64,000 bases of DNA from Sporosarcina trichiuri (GTDB taxonomy: Bacteria; Bacillota; Bacilli; Bacillales_A; Planococcaceae), in contig NZ_CP129119.1 in NCBI RefSeq assembly GCF_030406775.1, positions 2,142,001-2,206,000 of the forward strand, given 5' to 3'. Of this stretch, positions 51,728 through 60,745 are shown piece by piece (within the stretch, counting starts at the first letter, position 1; each line of letters opens with the position of its first letter). Position numbers and translations under genes: made by a program. The notes below the pieces were generated by a model. That model had not been told where the DNA came from, ran no database searches, and was given only the letters and a program-made list of their open reading frames with translations.

Positions 51728-52627
51728 ATGAACGAACGTAAACTAAAAGTGATCTACGCAGCACAGCAGGTGTTCGAGGAGAAAGGCATCGTGTCGACCT
51801 CCGTCCAGGATATCCTGACGGCTGCCGGTATTTCGAAAGGGACTTTCTATAACTATTTCACGTCGAAGAATGAATGCCTGCTCGCCATTCTTGAAATGGC
51901 CAATGAGGAATCGATCGAGCGCCGGCGCAAACTGCTGATCGGCAAGGATCGGACGGATAAAAGTCTGTTCGCCCAGCAGATTATGACCCGTGCGCACGTT
52001 GACCGCGAACGGAATCTCCTGCCGATCTATGAAGCCATATTCTTTTCGAACGACGAGGAAATGCGGCGCTATGTCCGGGAGCAATATCTATACGAAGTTG
52101 CCTGGCTATCCGGCCGTCTGCTGGAAATCTACGGACCGGACGCTGAACCGTATGCCACCGACGGCGCCGTCATGCTGCTCGGTGTCATGCAGCACATTCT
52201 GCACATCATCAAGATCGGGTACGGACGGAAAGACAGTTCCCACTACGAACAGATGGTGCCGTTCGCCATCCGCCGGCTCGATGACATGATGGCAGGGATG
52301 CGGAAAGCCGATGATATCCTGCTCGGGAACGACATGCTTGAAAAGCTGTCATTTGCAGATGCGGAAAAGGCGAAAGAGGAATTGTTCAGGCGGCTGCGTA
52401 CGCTTCTCGCACAATTCGAAAAGTCCAAAGAACAAAAAGGCGTCGACTATGTGAAATTTTTGATGGACGAGCTGGTGACCGGGAAAAGCGGCAGCGTCAT
52501 TCTGGGAAGTGTGCTGGATGCATTCCGGAACGAGTTTGCAGCGTCAGACAGCGCAGCTTCAGTGGATGACATCGTGTCCCGTATCAGTGAGCTGGGCAGT
52601 CCGGCCGCACGCACGCCTGCCACATGA
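51728..52627 (+). CDS. TetR/AcrR family regulator, likely of the MFS efflux gene
   Basis: Protein of 299 residues, longer than the usual 190-230. The N-terminal DNA-binding domain is typical (KVIYAAQQVFEEKGIVSTSV, then ILTAAGISKGTFYNYFTSKNECLL). The ligand domain follows, and the last 90 residues are an extra helical segment (DAEKAKEELFRRLRTLLAQF). It diverges from the DHA2 pump gene at 51555, and a 37-bp inverted repeat lies in between. ATG at 51728 follows AAAGGTGATGG. A bidirectional terminator ends it. Confidence 0.88.
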   Translation: MNERKLKVIYAAQQVFEEKGIVSTSVQDILTAAGISKGTFYNYFTSKNECLLAILEMANEESIERRRKLLIGKDRTDKSLFAQQIMTRAHVDRERNLLPIYEAIFFSNDEEMRRYVREQYLYEVAWLSGRLLEIYGPDAEPYATDGAVMLLGVMQHILHIIKIGYGRKDSSHYEQMVPFAIRRLDDMMAGMRKADDILLGNDMLEKLSFADAEKAKEELFRRLRTLLAQFEKSKEQKGVDYVKFLMDELVTGKSGSVILGSVLDAFRNEFAASDSAASVDDIVSRISELGSPAARTPAT

Positions 52628-52667
52628 AAAAGAACGCTGTCCGCACCAGCCGCGGACAGCGTTCTTT
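52627..52667. terminator. Bidirectional terminator between TetR and SEC-C genes
   Basis: Perfect 16-bp stem AAAGAACGCTGTCCGC/GCGGACAGCGTTCTTT with A and T tails, serving both convergent genes. Confidence 0.95.
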
Positions 52668-52691
52668 CCGTTCATCATCCATACACGCAGA

Positions 52692-54518
52692 TTATTGTTC
52701 GTTCACGTCACTCGGTCCGTTCAGGAGCAGCCAGATATAGCGGGCTTCTTCTTTGCTGCCCGGCTGCAGGCGCCCGTTGCGCGGATAGGCGATGGTCTGC
52801 GCCCGGAACGCCATAAGATGCATGACGTTGCCGTTTGCTTCGGATGCTTTCTTCAGCATGTCCGCCTCTTCCTCAGATACCCCTTGTGTCGCTTCGTTTT
52901 CCAGCTTCCAGTCCAGGTACAGGTAGGTCGCATCGTTCTCCGATCCCCGCTCGTAGCGGACGAGCAGCTCGCCCGCTTCCTTGTATCGTTCTGCATGGAT
53001 GAGCGACGCGATCGCCTCATAGCGGGCACCCTGGTTATCAGTCGTGTTCATGCGCACGAGATCCAGGAAGATATCCGCCGCCTCATTGAATTCCCGCAGC
53101 CTGAACAGATGGACTCCGTACGAGAAGGCCGCACGCATGAACGGACGGTTCGGCAGGTTGTTCCACGGATTCTCCCCCGGTTCGAACCGCCGGCTCGCTT
53201 CGCGGATCGCCTGTTCATACAGGCTGCCCGCCGGCTCCGCATCGGCTTCCGTTTCCGCTTTCAGCAGCAGGGCATCCGGGAGCTGCGGTGCGATGGCGAG
53301 TGCCGAGTCCGCCAGTTTCCGGCGTCCGTCTTCCGTTTCCGCTCTGTATGCTTCGTACGCAAGGCGCTGGGCGCGTCCTTCATCCACACCCGGACGGCGT
53401 TCCGGTTCCACGACGCCCGTTGTCGTCATCGCAGTCTCCCACAGCTCGGATTCCGACGGGCGCGGATCGGTGCCGATTTCATAGACGGCTGCCGCAGCCG
53501 CTTCACCGTTTTCCATCATCTCCGTATACAGGCTGTACAATTCTTGCGACAGACGGGAAGTTTCTGCCGTGTCCGCCTCGGCAACATCAGCAGTGTCCCC
53601 TTTGAGCAGGGAGAGTGACCGGCCGACGCCGATTGCCGCCTGCACGAAAGAGGCTGTATCCGTTGCCTGGCCTTCTTCCTGTTCGGTGTTCAGGAAGTAG
53701 GCGACCGCTAGTTTCTGCAGCATTTCCCGGACATCCGCCGGTTCGCCGCCTTCTGCCAGCCGGCTGTCCAGCAGTTTCAGGGCGCCGAGCTGTTCATCCG
53801 CCAGTACATCCTCGAGCAGATCGTTCATGGACGCCATGCTGCGTTTGACGAGCAGTTCGTAAATATCCAGCGCATGATTGCAAATGAATTCCGCAGCCGG
53901 TTCATCCGGCGATTGCGCCCGGAGCGATAGCAGGGATTTTTTCGTCTGCCGGCTCCATTTCGCCAGGAACAGCATGGACGACACCGGCGCGACCGCGCGC
54001 TCGCCGCGGCGGGCGTCAGGGAGCACGACACCGAAAAGCAGTGTCCCTTCATCCGCGGGCATGCCCTCGATCCGCGCCACTTCCACCGTTTCCCCCGTCA
54101 GCAGCTGTTCAATGTGCAGAAACTTTTCCTCAGCACCTGTGATTTCACCGAGCAGCATGAGCGGCTCATCCCACTTTGCGAGAACTTCCTGCACAGTGCC
54201 GCGTGCAGCCGCCTCACGCTGCGTGTGCACATACTCTTTCCACTGCTCGTTGTTTTCGATGAATAAATAGAACTCGGACGCCGCCTCTTCGGTGTGCGCA
54301 GGCTCCCAGCTGCCGCGCAGCCGTTCCGCCCACTGACGCATGAGCCGCATCATCTGTTCCTTGGCAGCGCCTGTCGGATATGTATCGAAGAACTGGATGA
54401 GCAGACGGTCCAGCTCTTCGCTGACAACTGTATTCAGCAACCCGCTGCTTTCGTTCCCGCAGCATTTCTTGTACTTCTTTCCGCTGCCGCAAGGGCACGG
54501 ATCATTTCTTCCTATCAT
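52692..54518 (-). CDS. SEC-C zinc-binding motif protein with helical-repeat body
   Basis: Protein of 608 residues. The N-terminus carries the SEC-C motif RNDPCPCGSGKKYKKCC (residues 4-20), as at the end of SecA, which binds zinc. The rest is helical and acidic, with repeat-like stretches near residues 420-560 (PFMRAAFSYGVHLFRLREFN, then FNEAADIFLDLVRMNTTDNQ) that look like TPR repeats. Related Bacillales proteins are of unknown function. The start ATG gives the motif at the very N-terminus, supporting the choice. It is upstream of no clear partner; the moaA gene begins a separate unit. Confidence 0.85.
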   Translation of the reverse strand: MIGRNDPCPCGSGKKYKKCCGNESSGLLNTVVSEELDRLLIQFFDTYPTGAAKEQMMRLMRQWAERLRGSWEPAHTEEAASEFYLFIENNEQWKEYVHTQREAAARGTVQEVLAKWDEPLMLLGEITGAEEKFLHIEQLLTGETVEVARIEGMPADEGTLLFGVVLPDARRGERAVAPVSSMLFLAKWSRQTKKSLLSLRAQSPDEPAAEFICNHALDIYELLVKRSMASMNDLLEDVLADEQLGALKLLDSRLAEGGEPADVREMLQKLAVAYFLNTEQEEGQATDTASFVQAAIGVGRSLSLLKGDTADVAEADTAETSRLSQELYSLYTEMMENGEAAAAAVYEIGTDPRPSESELWETAMTTTGVVEPERRPGVDEGRAQRLAYEAYRAETEDGRRKLADSALAIAPQLPDALLLKAETEADAEPAGSLYEQAIREASRRFEPGENPWNNLPNRPFMRAAFSYGVHLFRLREFNEAADIFLDLVRMNTTDNQGARYEAIASLIHAERYKEAGELLVRYERGSENDATYLYLDWKLENEATQGVSEEEADMLKKASEANGNVMHLMAFRAQTIAYPRNGRLQPGSKEEARYIWLLLNGPSDVNEQ

Positions 54519-54556
54519 GGCTGTGCATCCTCCCGACTGTTCCGCAGGCCGCCCTG

Positions 54557-55573
54557 TCAGCCTCCGATATAGCTCATATTGATCTTCTTGTTTTTCCGGT
54601 TTTTCACCGTCTGTTCCGTCCGCTCGTCCGAATACCGGTCGGTCCGTTTCTCCCAGACACCCGTCACTGCAGCAGCGAGTTCTTCGTCCGTCGCACCTTC
54701 GCGCAGCAGCTGCCGGACGTCAAATCCATCGGAAGCGAACAGGCACGTAAAGAGTTTTCCTTCCGAAGACAGCCGGGCCCGTGTACAAGTGGAGCAAAAC
54801 GACTCGGACACCGAGGTGATGAAGCCGACTTCCGCGCCGTTGTCTTTGTAACGCCAGCGCTTCGCCACTTCGCCGTAGTACTCCTCATCGACCGGCTCCA
54901 GATCGTGCACGTCCTGCAGACGGCTGAGGATCTCCTTCTTCGTGACGACTTTGTCGAAACTCCAGCCGTTGTCATTGCCCACATCCATGAATTCGATGAA
55001 CCGCAATGTGATGCCGCGTTCCTTGAAGTACTGGGCCATCGGCAGGATCTCCTGCTCGTTCGTCCCTTTTTTGACGACCATGTTCATCTTGATGGTGAAT
55101 CCGAGCTGGCTTGCCCTGTCGATATTTTTCAGGATCAGATCCGGCTTGACGCCCCGGCCGTTCATCTCCCCGAACAAATCGGGGTCGAGTGCGTCCAGGC
55201 TGATATTGAGACGGCGGAGACCCGCGTCATACAGCGGCTGTGCATACTGGCCGAGCATGACGGCGTTCGTCGTCAGTCCGATGTCTTCGACCCCTTCGAT
55301 TTTCGTCAGTGAACCGATCAGGTCCGGCAGGTTGCGCCGCATGAGCGGCTCGCCCCCTGTCAGGCGCAGTTTTTTCACGCCGAGTTCCGCGAACAGCTTT
55401 GCCAGCCGTTCGATCTCTTCGAATGACAGGAGCTCGTCCTTCGGCAGGAACACATAATCGTCCCCGAAAATCTCTTTCGGCATGCAATAGGAGCATCTGA
55501 AGTTGCAGCGGTCCGTGACAGAAATCCGCAAATCACGGATCGGCCGGCCGAATTTATCTGTTATGGGCTCCAT
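54557..55573 (-). CDS. moaA: GTP 3',8-cyclase MoaA
   Basis: Radical SAM enzyme of 338 residues that, with MoaC, converts GTP to cyclic pyranopterin monophosphate. The N-terminal cluster motif is RCNFRCSYC (CxxxCxxC form, near residue 22) with the SAM glycine stretch [13 protein letters not shown]. The C-terminal cluster cysteines are in [23 protein letters not shown] near residue 260, and the protein ends in GG as required for activity. It is the last gene of the operon moeA-mobB-moaE-moaD-mobA-moaA. The mobA stop is 4 bp upstream. Confidence 0.97.
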   Translation of the reverse strand: MEPITDKFGRPIRDLRISVTDRCNFRCSYCMPKEIFGDDYVFLPKDELLSFEEIERLAKLFAELGVKKLRLTGGEPLMRRNLPDLIGSLTKIEGVEDIGLTTNAVMLGQYAQPLYDAGLRRLNISLDALDPDLFGEMNGRGVKPDLILKNIDRASQLGFTIKMNMVVKKGTNEQEILPMAQYFKERGITLRFIEFMDVGNDNGWSFDKVVTKKEILSRLQDVHDLEPVDEEYYGEVAKRWRYKDNGAEVGFITSVSESFCSTCTRARLSSEGKLFTCLFASDGFDVRQLLREGATDEELAAAVTGVWEKRTDRYSDERTEQTVKNRKNKKINMSYIGG

Positions 55574-55577
55574 GCTG

Positions 55578-56132
55578 TCATCTCCCTTCCAATTGTCCGG
55601 GTCTGTTCACGTTGTCAAATATAGACGGATCCTCCTCCAGCAGTCCGGTTCCGTCGATCCATTTGCGGATGAGCGGCCGGACACTCCGTTCGCCTGCTGC
55701 AAGTGCCGAGCGGATCTTTCTTGCCGATGCCCGATCCCATATGGACAGCAGAGGATGCCGGATTCCGGCCGCTTCGATCGCCGAGGGGCCGCCGTCCGTT
55801 TTTTCCGCTGTCAGCAGCTCCACGATCCGGTCGTCTGCAAACGGCACATCGCACGGCAGGACAGCATACCAATCGCTATCCGCGGCGTCCATCACGGTCA
55901 GGATCCCGGCAAGCGGGCCCTGGCCGGCCACTTCCGGCAGGTCAGCGAGAACGGTCGGACAATCAGGAAAGCGGTCCCTGTGTTCGGGCCGCGCGACGAT
56001 GATTGTCTGCGCACAATGCGGAGCAAGGGCCTCCATGGCATATTGATAGAACTGCTTTCCATTATGGCGTGCGAACGCTTTCGGTGAACCGAACCGGCGC
56101 GATTCACCGCCGGCCAGCACGATGCCGATCAT
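55578..56132 (-). CDS. mobA: Molybdenum cofactor guanylyltransferase MobA
   Basis: Enzyme of 184 residues that adds GMP to molybdopterin-molybdenum to make the MGD form of the cofactor, used by nitrate reductases. The nucleotide motif is [18 protein letters not shown] (starting residue 3), and the metal aspartate is in [14 protein letters not shown] near residue 90. The ATG overlaps the moaD stop by 4 bp, so it is preferred over the ATG 30 bp upstream. The sequence is normal for the family but short at its C-terminus. Confidence 0.93.
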   Translation of the reverse strand: MIGIVLAGGESRRFGSPKAFARHNGKQFYQYAMEALAPHCAQTIIVARPEHRDRFPDCPTVLADLPEVAGQGPLAGILTVMDAADSDWYAVLPCDVPFADDRIVELLTAEKTDGGPSAIEAAGIRHPLLSIWDRASARKIRSALAAGERSVRPLIRKWIDGTGLLEEDPSIFDNVNRPGQLEGR

Positions 56133-56362
56133 CCGCCGCTTACCGGCGGGATGAACGCACACTCATCACCCGAGCGGATGAGGTCTTCGGGCAGCGCATA
56201 CTCTTCGTTCACCGCGACCTGGACATCATCTTTCCCGAACCCCGGATACGTCTCCTCCGCCCAGTCCAGCAGCTCACGGACTGTCATCTGATCGCGTTCC
56301 AATGTTTCGCCGCCCTTGCCGGCAAGTTCACGCAGTCTCGCAAAGTAGTTTACACGGATCAT
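56129..56362 (-). CDS. moaD: Molybdopterin synthase sulfur carrier subunit MoaD
   Basis: Ubiquitin-like protein of 77 residues ending in GG (IPPVSGG), whose C-terminus is made a thiocarboxylate by MoeB and sulfurtransferases and then donates sulfur to precursor Z. The body (INYFARLRELAGKGGETLER-like N-terminal half) is typical. It overlaps moaE (upstream) and mobA (downstream) by 4 bp each, which couples translation and keeps it near 1:1 with MoaE. Confidence 0.95.
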   Translation of the reverse strand: MIRVNYFARLRELAGKGGETLERDQMTVRELLDWAEETYPGFGKDDVQVAVNEEYALPEDLIRSGDECAFIPPVSGG

Positions 56363-56805
56363 TGTGCATCGGCTCCTTTATCAGGATATTTCTTCTGGGC
56401 GCCCTGCCATTCCTGGCCGTCTTCCCAGATCTCTTTCTTCCAGATCGGCACGATCTCCTTGATACGTTCAATGGCATACTCGTTAGCTTCATAGGCAGCC
56501 GAACGGTGGGGGGATGAAACCGCGATGACGACGGCGATATCGGACAAGTGCAGTTCACCGATCCGGTGGGCGATCGCTGTCCGGATGCCGGGCCACTTCG
56601 CTTCCATCTCGGCACCGATCTGCGCGAGTTTCTTCTCTGCCATCGGCACATACGCCTCGTAGGCCAGATAGACGGTCCGCACGCCGTGTGTCCATTCCCG
56701 TACATGTCCGGTGAACAGTGTCACAGCACCGGCACCTGTGTGAAGCACATAATCCGCATAGTCCTGCGGATTGATCGGCTCTTCTGTTATCTCAAACGGT
56801 TTCAT
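56359..56805 (-). CDS. moaE: Molybdopterin synthase catalytic subunit MoaE
   Basis: Enzyme of 148 residues that converts cyclic pyranopterin monophosphate to molybdopterin with sulfur from MoaD. The family motifs GAGAVTLFTGHVREW near residue 25, HRIGELHLSDIAVVIAVSSPHR near residue 80 and IVPIWKKEIWEDG near residue 120 (with the catalytic lysines) are clear. The start at 56805 lies inside the end of mobB (14-bp overlap) and the end overlaps moaD by 4 bp. Confidence 0.95.
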   Translation of the reverse strand: MKPFEITEEPINPQDYADYVLHTGAGAVTLFTGHVREWTHGVRTVYLAYEAYVPMAEKKLAQIGAEMEAKWPGIRTAIAHRIGELHLSDIAVVIAVSSPHRSAAYEANEYAIERIKEIVPIWKKEIWEDGQEWQGAQKKYPDKGADAQ

Positions 56806-57301
56806 CCAATTCCTCCTTTGCAAGCCAGCGGGCAAACCAGCTGTCGAGCTGCGCCGTATCCTCCCGGGATGGGATGATTTCCGCAGACAGTGAAGTGAGC
56901 GGTCCGACAATGAGCCGGATCCCGTCCAGATGCTGCAGGGTCTCCCAATCTTCCGGCTCCCGGACCAGGATGACTTTGTCACCGGTCTCTTCCTTATACC
57001 CTTCGATGAGAAGAATATCCGGCTTTCCTTGTGCCGCGAGTTGTTTCAAGGTTTCAAAGTCCGGCTCACTGTTCAGCAGCAGCTGGCACGTGCCGCCGCC
57101 TGCCGCAAGGGATGCATCCGCGCCCTTGCGGAAAAAACGAGTCGTGTCCGTCAGTACCGTCGGCAGTTCGACCGGTCCTCCGTGGCCGTGATGCTTCAGC
57201 ACGGCGACCGATCGTCCTGCCTGCTTGGCAATGCCGATCCAGCGTTCCAGCAGCGTTGTCTTGCCGCTGTTCTTATAACCGGCTATATGGAGGGTCTTCA
57301 C
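56792..57301 (-). CDS. mobB: Molybdopterin-guanine dinucleotide biosynthesis protein MobB
   Basis: GTP-binding accessory protein of 169 residues. Walker A is in IAGYKNSGKTTLLERWI (starting residue 6), and the metal/His motif is in VAVLKHHGHGG near residue 33; GKPDILLIEGYKEE near residue 93 is the third family motif. It assists MobA in making the MGD cofactor but is not always required. The start overlaps the moeA stop by 4 bp. Confidence 0.93.
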   Translation of the reverse strand: MKTLHIAGYKNSGKTTLLERWIGIAKQAGRSVAVLKHHGHGGPVELPTVLTDTTRFFRKGADASLAAGGGTCQLLLNSEPDFETLKQLAAQGKPDILLIEGYKEETGDKVILVREPEDWETLQHLDGIRLIVGPLTSLSAEIIPSREDTAQLDSWFARWLAKEELDETV

Positions 57302-58551
57302 AGCACCCAGTCCTTCGCACCCTGCTCGGAACCGAGGAGCAGCACGTCGACGCTGTCGCCCGCCGCATACCCCCTTGTTCCGCTCGGCAGCACGATAAGG
57401 CAGTTGCCACGCGCAATCGATGAAACGGCATTCGATTTGTTAAAGCCGGCAGGCGCGGCGGTGATCTTGTCTCCTGTCATCTGCCAGACCGAACGGATGA
57501 AGCGGGTGAACGGGTTCGGCTTCGTGAAGTCTTCAGCCAGCTCCGCTTTAAAATGCGGCATGTACGGCGCTCTGTCTCCCATCATGGACAGGAGCGCAGG
57601 CCGGGCGAACAGTTCAAAGCCCGTGAAGCATGCCGACGGATTGCCGGACAGACCAAACAGGAACTTGCCGTCCAGGGCAGCCACGGTCGTCACGCTTCCC
57701 GGCCGCATGGCGACTTTGTTGAAGAGCACGGAGGCGCCAAGCTGGTCATAGATCGCAGGCAGATAATCGTAGTCACCGACAGACACACCGCCTGTCGTGA
57801 TGACGGCATCGCATTCGGTAATCGCTTCCTTCACGATTGCCGTGCAGGCCGGCAGATCGTCCGCCGATGTTCCGTACAGCCTGACCGGCACGCCGAGACG
57901 CCCGAGCTGCGCCGCGATCATCGGGCCGTTGGAATTCCTGATTTTGCCCGGCTGCAGTTCATCCTCCACGCCGAGCAGTTCCGTCCCTGTTGCAAGGATG
58001 CCGACGACCGGCAGTCGGGAGACGCTCACGCGCGCATAGCCGAATGTCGCCAGCAGTGCGACAGTCCCCGGGTGGATACGGGTGCCCGCTTCGATGAGCA
58101 GATCCCCTTCAGCGGCGTCTTCGCCTTTACATGAAATGTTCTCGCCCGCTGTGAACGGTTTCCGGATCGAGAAGCCGCTGTCCGTCTCCGCTGTCTGTTC
58201 GAACATGACGACCGCATCCGCGCCGTCCGGAATCTTGGCACCGGTCATGATCCGATAGGCTTCCCCGCGTCCGACGGTTTTCTCCCCGACATGGCCTGCC
58301 CCGATTTCGCCGATGACTGTGAAGGGGATACGTGCACTGCCGGATGCCCCTTCGCTGTCTTCCGCCCGGATGGCGTACCCGTCGTACGGGGACCGGTCAA
58401 ACGGCGGCACGCTGTGTCGGGCGACGATCGGTTCCGCCAGCACACGGCCCAGCGCCTCTTCAAGCGCTGCTTCTTCGGTTTCCAGCGGACGGACTTGCTG
58501 CATGATGCGTCCGATCGCCTCCGCTACTGGAATCGGTGTTCTCATTTCCAC
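57298..58551 (-). CDS. moeA: Molybdopterin molybdotransferase MoeA
   Basis: Enzyme of about 417 residues that inserts molybdenum into molybdopterin. Motifs include [17 protein letters not shown] near residue 60, [14 protein letters not shown] [15 protein letters not shown] near residue 190, [16 protein letters not shown] near residue 250 and [15 protein letters not shown] near residue 300. GTG at 58551 is used because AGGTG lies 6 bp upstream; ATG at 58545 is the alternative. It is the first gene of the six-gene Moco operon and is divergent from moaC, with about 60 bp between the starts. Confidence 0.93.
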   Translation of the reverse strand: MEMRTPIPVAEAIGRIMQQVRPLETEEAALEEALGRVLAEPIVARHSVPPFDRSPYDGYAIRAEDSEGASGSARIPFTVIGEIGAGHVGEKTVGRGEAYRIMTGAKIPDGADAVVMFEQTAETDSGFSIRKPFTAGENISCKGEDAAEGDLLIEAGTRIHPGTVALLATFGYARVSVSRLPVVGILATGTELLGVEDELQPGKIRNSNGPMIAAQLGRLGVPVRLYGTSADDLPACTAIVKEAITECDAVITTGGVSVGDYDYLPAIYDQLGASVLFNKVAMRPGSVTTVAALDGKFLFGLSGNPSACFTGFELFARPALLSMMGDRAPYMPHFKAELAEDFTKPNPFTRFIRSVWQMTGDKITAAPAGFNKSNAVSSIARGNCLIVLPSGTRGYAAGDSVDVLLLGSEQGAKDWVL

Positions 58552-58568
58552 AAAAAGCACCTGCTTTC

Positions 58569-58580
58569 TTCTGGTATACT
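58569..58580 (+). promoter_or_regulatory. Candidate extended -10 of the moaC promoter
   Basis: TGGTATACT (TGn plus TATACT) 32 bp before the moaC start. A -35 box is not convincing, as usual for extended -10 promoters. Confidence 0.4.
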
Positions 58581-58611
58581 AAGTGTATCAGAACTGAAAG
58601 GAATGAATCGA

Positions 58612-59106
58612 ATGTCTGAACTCACCCATTTCAACGACCAGGGCCGCGCACGGATGGTCGATGTGTCAGATAAGCCGGTCACTTCACGGACGGCAGCTGC
58701 AAGTACATCCATCATCGTCAACGAAGCGATTTACCGGCAGATCAAAGAGGGGACGAACAAAAAAGGGGATGTCTTCGCCGTTGCACAAGTCGCCGGCATC
58801 ATGGCTGCCAAGAACACGGCCGATCTGATCCCGATGTGCCACCCGCTGCCGCTGACCGGCGTCGATATCCGGTTCGACTGGAACGTCGATGAGGCACAGG
58901 GACACTATGAAGTCCTCATCCGGACGGAAGTGAAAACGACGGGGCTGACCGGCGTCGAAATGGAAGCACTGACGGCAGCTTCTGCGACAGCGCTGACGGT
59001 CTATGACATGTGCAAGGCGGCGGGCAAGGAAATGGTGATCGGCCCGACCATGCTGCAGTCGAAGACAGGCGGTAAAAATGGAGATTATGAACGGACGGAA
59101 GCGTAG
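58612..59106 (+). CDS. moaC: Cyclic pyranopterin monophosphate synthase MoaC
   Basis: Enzyme of 164 residues that completes the first step of molybdenum cofactor synthesis with MoaA. The active-site blocks are present: [19 protein letters not shown] at the N-terminus, [15 protein letters not shown] near residue 78, and [20 protein letters not shown] near residue 106, with the catalytic lysine and Asp in the last third ([11 protein letters not shown]). It is the only plus-strand gene of the molybdenum cofactor region and is divergent from moeA. A fair GAAAGGA ribosome site precedes ATG at 58612. Confidence 0.96.
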   Translation: MSELTHFNDQGRARMVDVSDKPVTSRTAAASTSIIVNEAIYRQIKEGTNKKGDVFAVAQVAGIMAAKNTADLIPMCHPLPLTGVDIRFDWNVDEAQGHYEVLIRTEVKTTGLTGVEMEALTAASATALTVYDMCKAAGKEMVIGPTMLQSKTGGKNGDYERTEA

Positions 59107-59132
59107 ACACCGCTTCCTCTTTTTTCTGTTCG

Positions 59133-59639
59133 TTATAAATGCTTCGTCAGTTCGTTATGGATATGCGTGAGTTCCGGCAGGATCAGACGGTCAAGCGCAA
59201 GTGCGACCGCTTTCACGGAACCCGGCAGCGCAAACAGCACCTTCTCCCCGATTGCACCGGCAGCGGCCCGGCTCAGCAGCGCCTTCGAACCGACATCTTC
59301 CGCGTAACTGATATACCTGAACAGTTCGCCGAAACCGTTCAGTTCCTTGGTGAAGAACGGCCGAACTGTCTCGATCGTAACATCGCGGTAGCTGATCCCA
59401 GTCCCGCCTGTAATGACGATGACGTCCGCTTCCTTTTTACCGATCCACGATTCGACCGCTTTCAGGATCGCATTCTTATCGTCGGGACAGATCTGTCTCG
59501 CAAAGATGGTATGGCCAGCATCCTCCATCTGATCGCGGATGAGCCGGCCGCTGTTATCGTCTGCCTCGGTCCGTGTATCACTCACAGTCAAGATACAAAT
59601 ATTCAGTTTTTCACTCTGACCCGTCTCTTCCTTATGCAA
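59133..59639 (-). CDS. moaB: Molybdenum cofactor biosynthesis protein MoaB
   Basis: Protein of 168 residues of the MoaB/Mog fold, which adenylylates molybdopterin before molybdenum insertion. Motifs are ILTVSDTRTEADDNSGRLI near residue 16, VIVITGGTGISYRDVTIETV near residue 73, and VLFALPGSVKAVALALD near residue 134. The start is TTG at 59639 preceded by GGAGAGGA. It follows moeB by 13 bp and is the last gene of the nitrate-side operon; no clear terminator is seen before the convergent moaC stop. Confidence 0.95.
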   Translation of the reverse strand: MHKEETGQSEKLNICILTVSDTRTEADDNSGRLIRDQMEDAGHTIFARQICPDDKNAILKAVESWIGKKEADVIVITGGTGISYRDVTIETVRPFFTKELNGFGELFRYISYAEDVGSKALLSRAAAGAIGEKVLFALPGSVKAVALALDRLILPELTHIHNELTKHL

Positions 59640-59652
59640 CGCAATCCTCTCC

Positions 59653-60672
59653 TTATCCGAATAGCTGATGATAGATTTTACGGCCTCTCTGAATATCCTT
59701 CAGTCCATGGACAAGCAGCCTGCCATTGGAAAAGCCGACGCATCGGAACCCATCCGCCTCGAATTCCGTGAAGTACGTATTATGCTTTCCGACGGTTCCG
59801 AGACGTTCCGCCACTCGCAGTACGTCCTCTCCTGTCAGCTGCCGTTCAGCCGCAGGGATGATCTGTACGGTGTCGCGCCCGCACAGCACCGCGTAGTGGG
59901 TGCCGGTCTCCTCCATCAGCGATGGATAGACGGGATCCGCACCGCATGTCGGGCACGTGTCTTTCTTCAGACGTGAAATCCCTGCTTCCACTTGTGTATT
60001 GTGCCAAATATCCGTGTGCAGCAGCTTCGTCCGCATGGCGTCCCTGTTGCCCGTCAGCCATTTCAGTGCCTCGGCACTTTGGTTCGCCGCCGTGATCTGC
60101 ACAGCCGGGGCGATGACGCCGACCGTGTCGCACGTCTCGTTCACAGACGGCAGCACAGGCAGCAGGCACCGGAAACACGGCGCCCGGCCGGGGATGAACG
60201 GAAAAACGCTGCTCGAACTTCCGACACAGGCCCCATAAATCCATGGAATCCCATGCTTCCAGGCAAAGTCATTCAGCAGCAGACGGGCTTCGAAGTTATC
60301 CGTCGCATCGAGCAGGATATCAGCATCCGCCGCGTATCGTCCGAGCAGACTGCCATCGACGTGATCGAGCAATGGTACGATGTCCGCGTCACTCCGGATG
60401 GCGCGCAGCCGGGCCTCCGCCGCCACGACTTTCGGTGTGCCATGAACCGCATCCTCCTCTGCGAACAGCTGCTGGCGCTGCAGGTTGGAAGGTTCCACAT
60501 AATCCCGGTCGGCGATGGTCAGCCTGCCGATGCCGGCGCGGATCAGCGTTTCTGCAATCGCCGATCCAAGCGCCCCGCAGCCGAGCACGAAGGCGTGGGC
60601 CTCCTGCAGCTCCTGCTGACCCGGCTCACCAATCGGCGCAAAAAGTGTTTGGCGTGAATAACGTTGTTCCAA
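59653..60672 (-). CDS. moeB: MoeB/ThiF-family sulfur carrier adenylyltransferase
   Basis: E1-like enzyme of 339 residues that adenylylates the C-terminal Gly of MoaD (or ThiS). The ATP site is in AFVLGCGALGSAIAETLIRA near residue 28, the Mg and Arg residues in IADRDYVEPSNLQRQQLF, and a zinc site with CFRC and CPTC pairs. It has a C-terminal extension of about 85 residues (VGKHNTYFTEFEADGFRCVG) that is not a rhodanese domain. TTG at 60672 behind GAGGTG gives the usual start EQRYSRQTLF; the longer frame upstream is less likely. It lies 73 bp after the NarK-PAS gene. Confidence 0.9.
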   Translation of the reverse strand: MEQRYSRQTLFAPIGEPGQQELQEAHAFVLGCGALGSAIAETLIRAGIGRLTIADRDYVEPSNLQRQQLFAEEDAVHGTPKVVAAEARLRAIRSDADIVPLLDHVDGSLLGRYAADADILLDATDNFEARLLLNDFAWKHGIPWIYGACVGSSSSVFPFIPGRAPCFRCLLPVLPSVNETCDTVGVIAPAVQITAANQSAEALKWLTGNRDAMRTKLLHTDIWHNTQVEAGISRLKKDTCPTCGADPVYPSLMEETGTHYAVLCGRDTVQIIPAAERQLTGEDVLRVAERLGTVGKHNTYFTEFEADGFRCVGFSNGRLLVHGLKDIQRGRKIYHQLFG

Positions 60673-60708
60673 TGCAGGCACCTCGTTTCCATAGTAAAGC
60701 AAGCAGGA

Positions 60709-60738
60709 GGACTGCCGGTCAGATTCGACTGGCGGTCC
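60709..60738 (-). other. Strong hairpin between narK-PAS and moeB
   Basis: GGACTGCCGGTC and GACTGGCGGTCC pair over 12 positions (two G-T pairs), with a 6-base loop. No T run follows on either strand, so it is not a standard terminator. It may set the relative mRNA levels of the two genes by processing or stability. Confidence 0.5.
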
Positions 60739-60745
60739 CCCGTTG

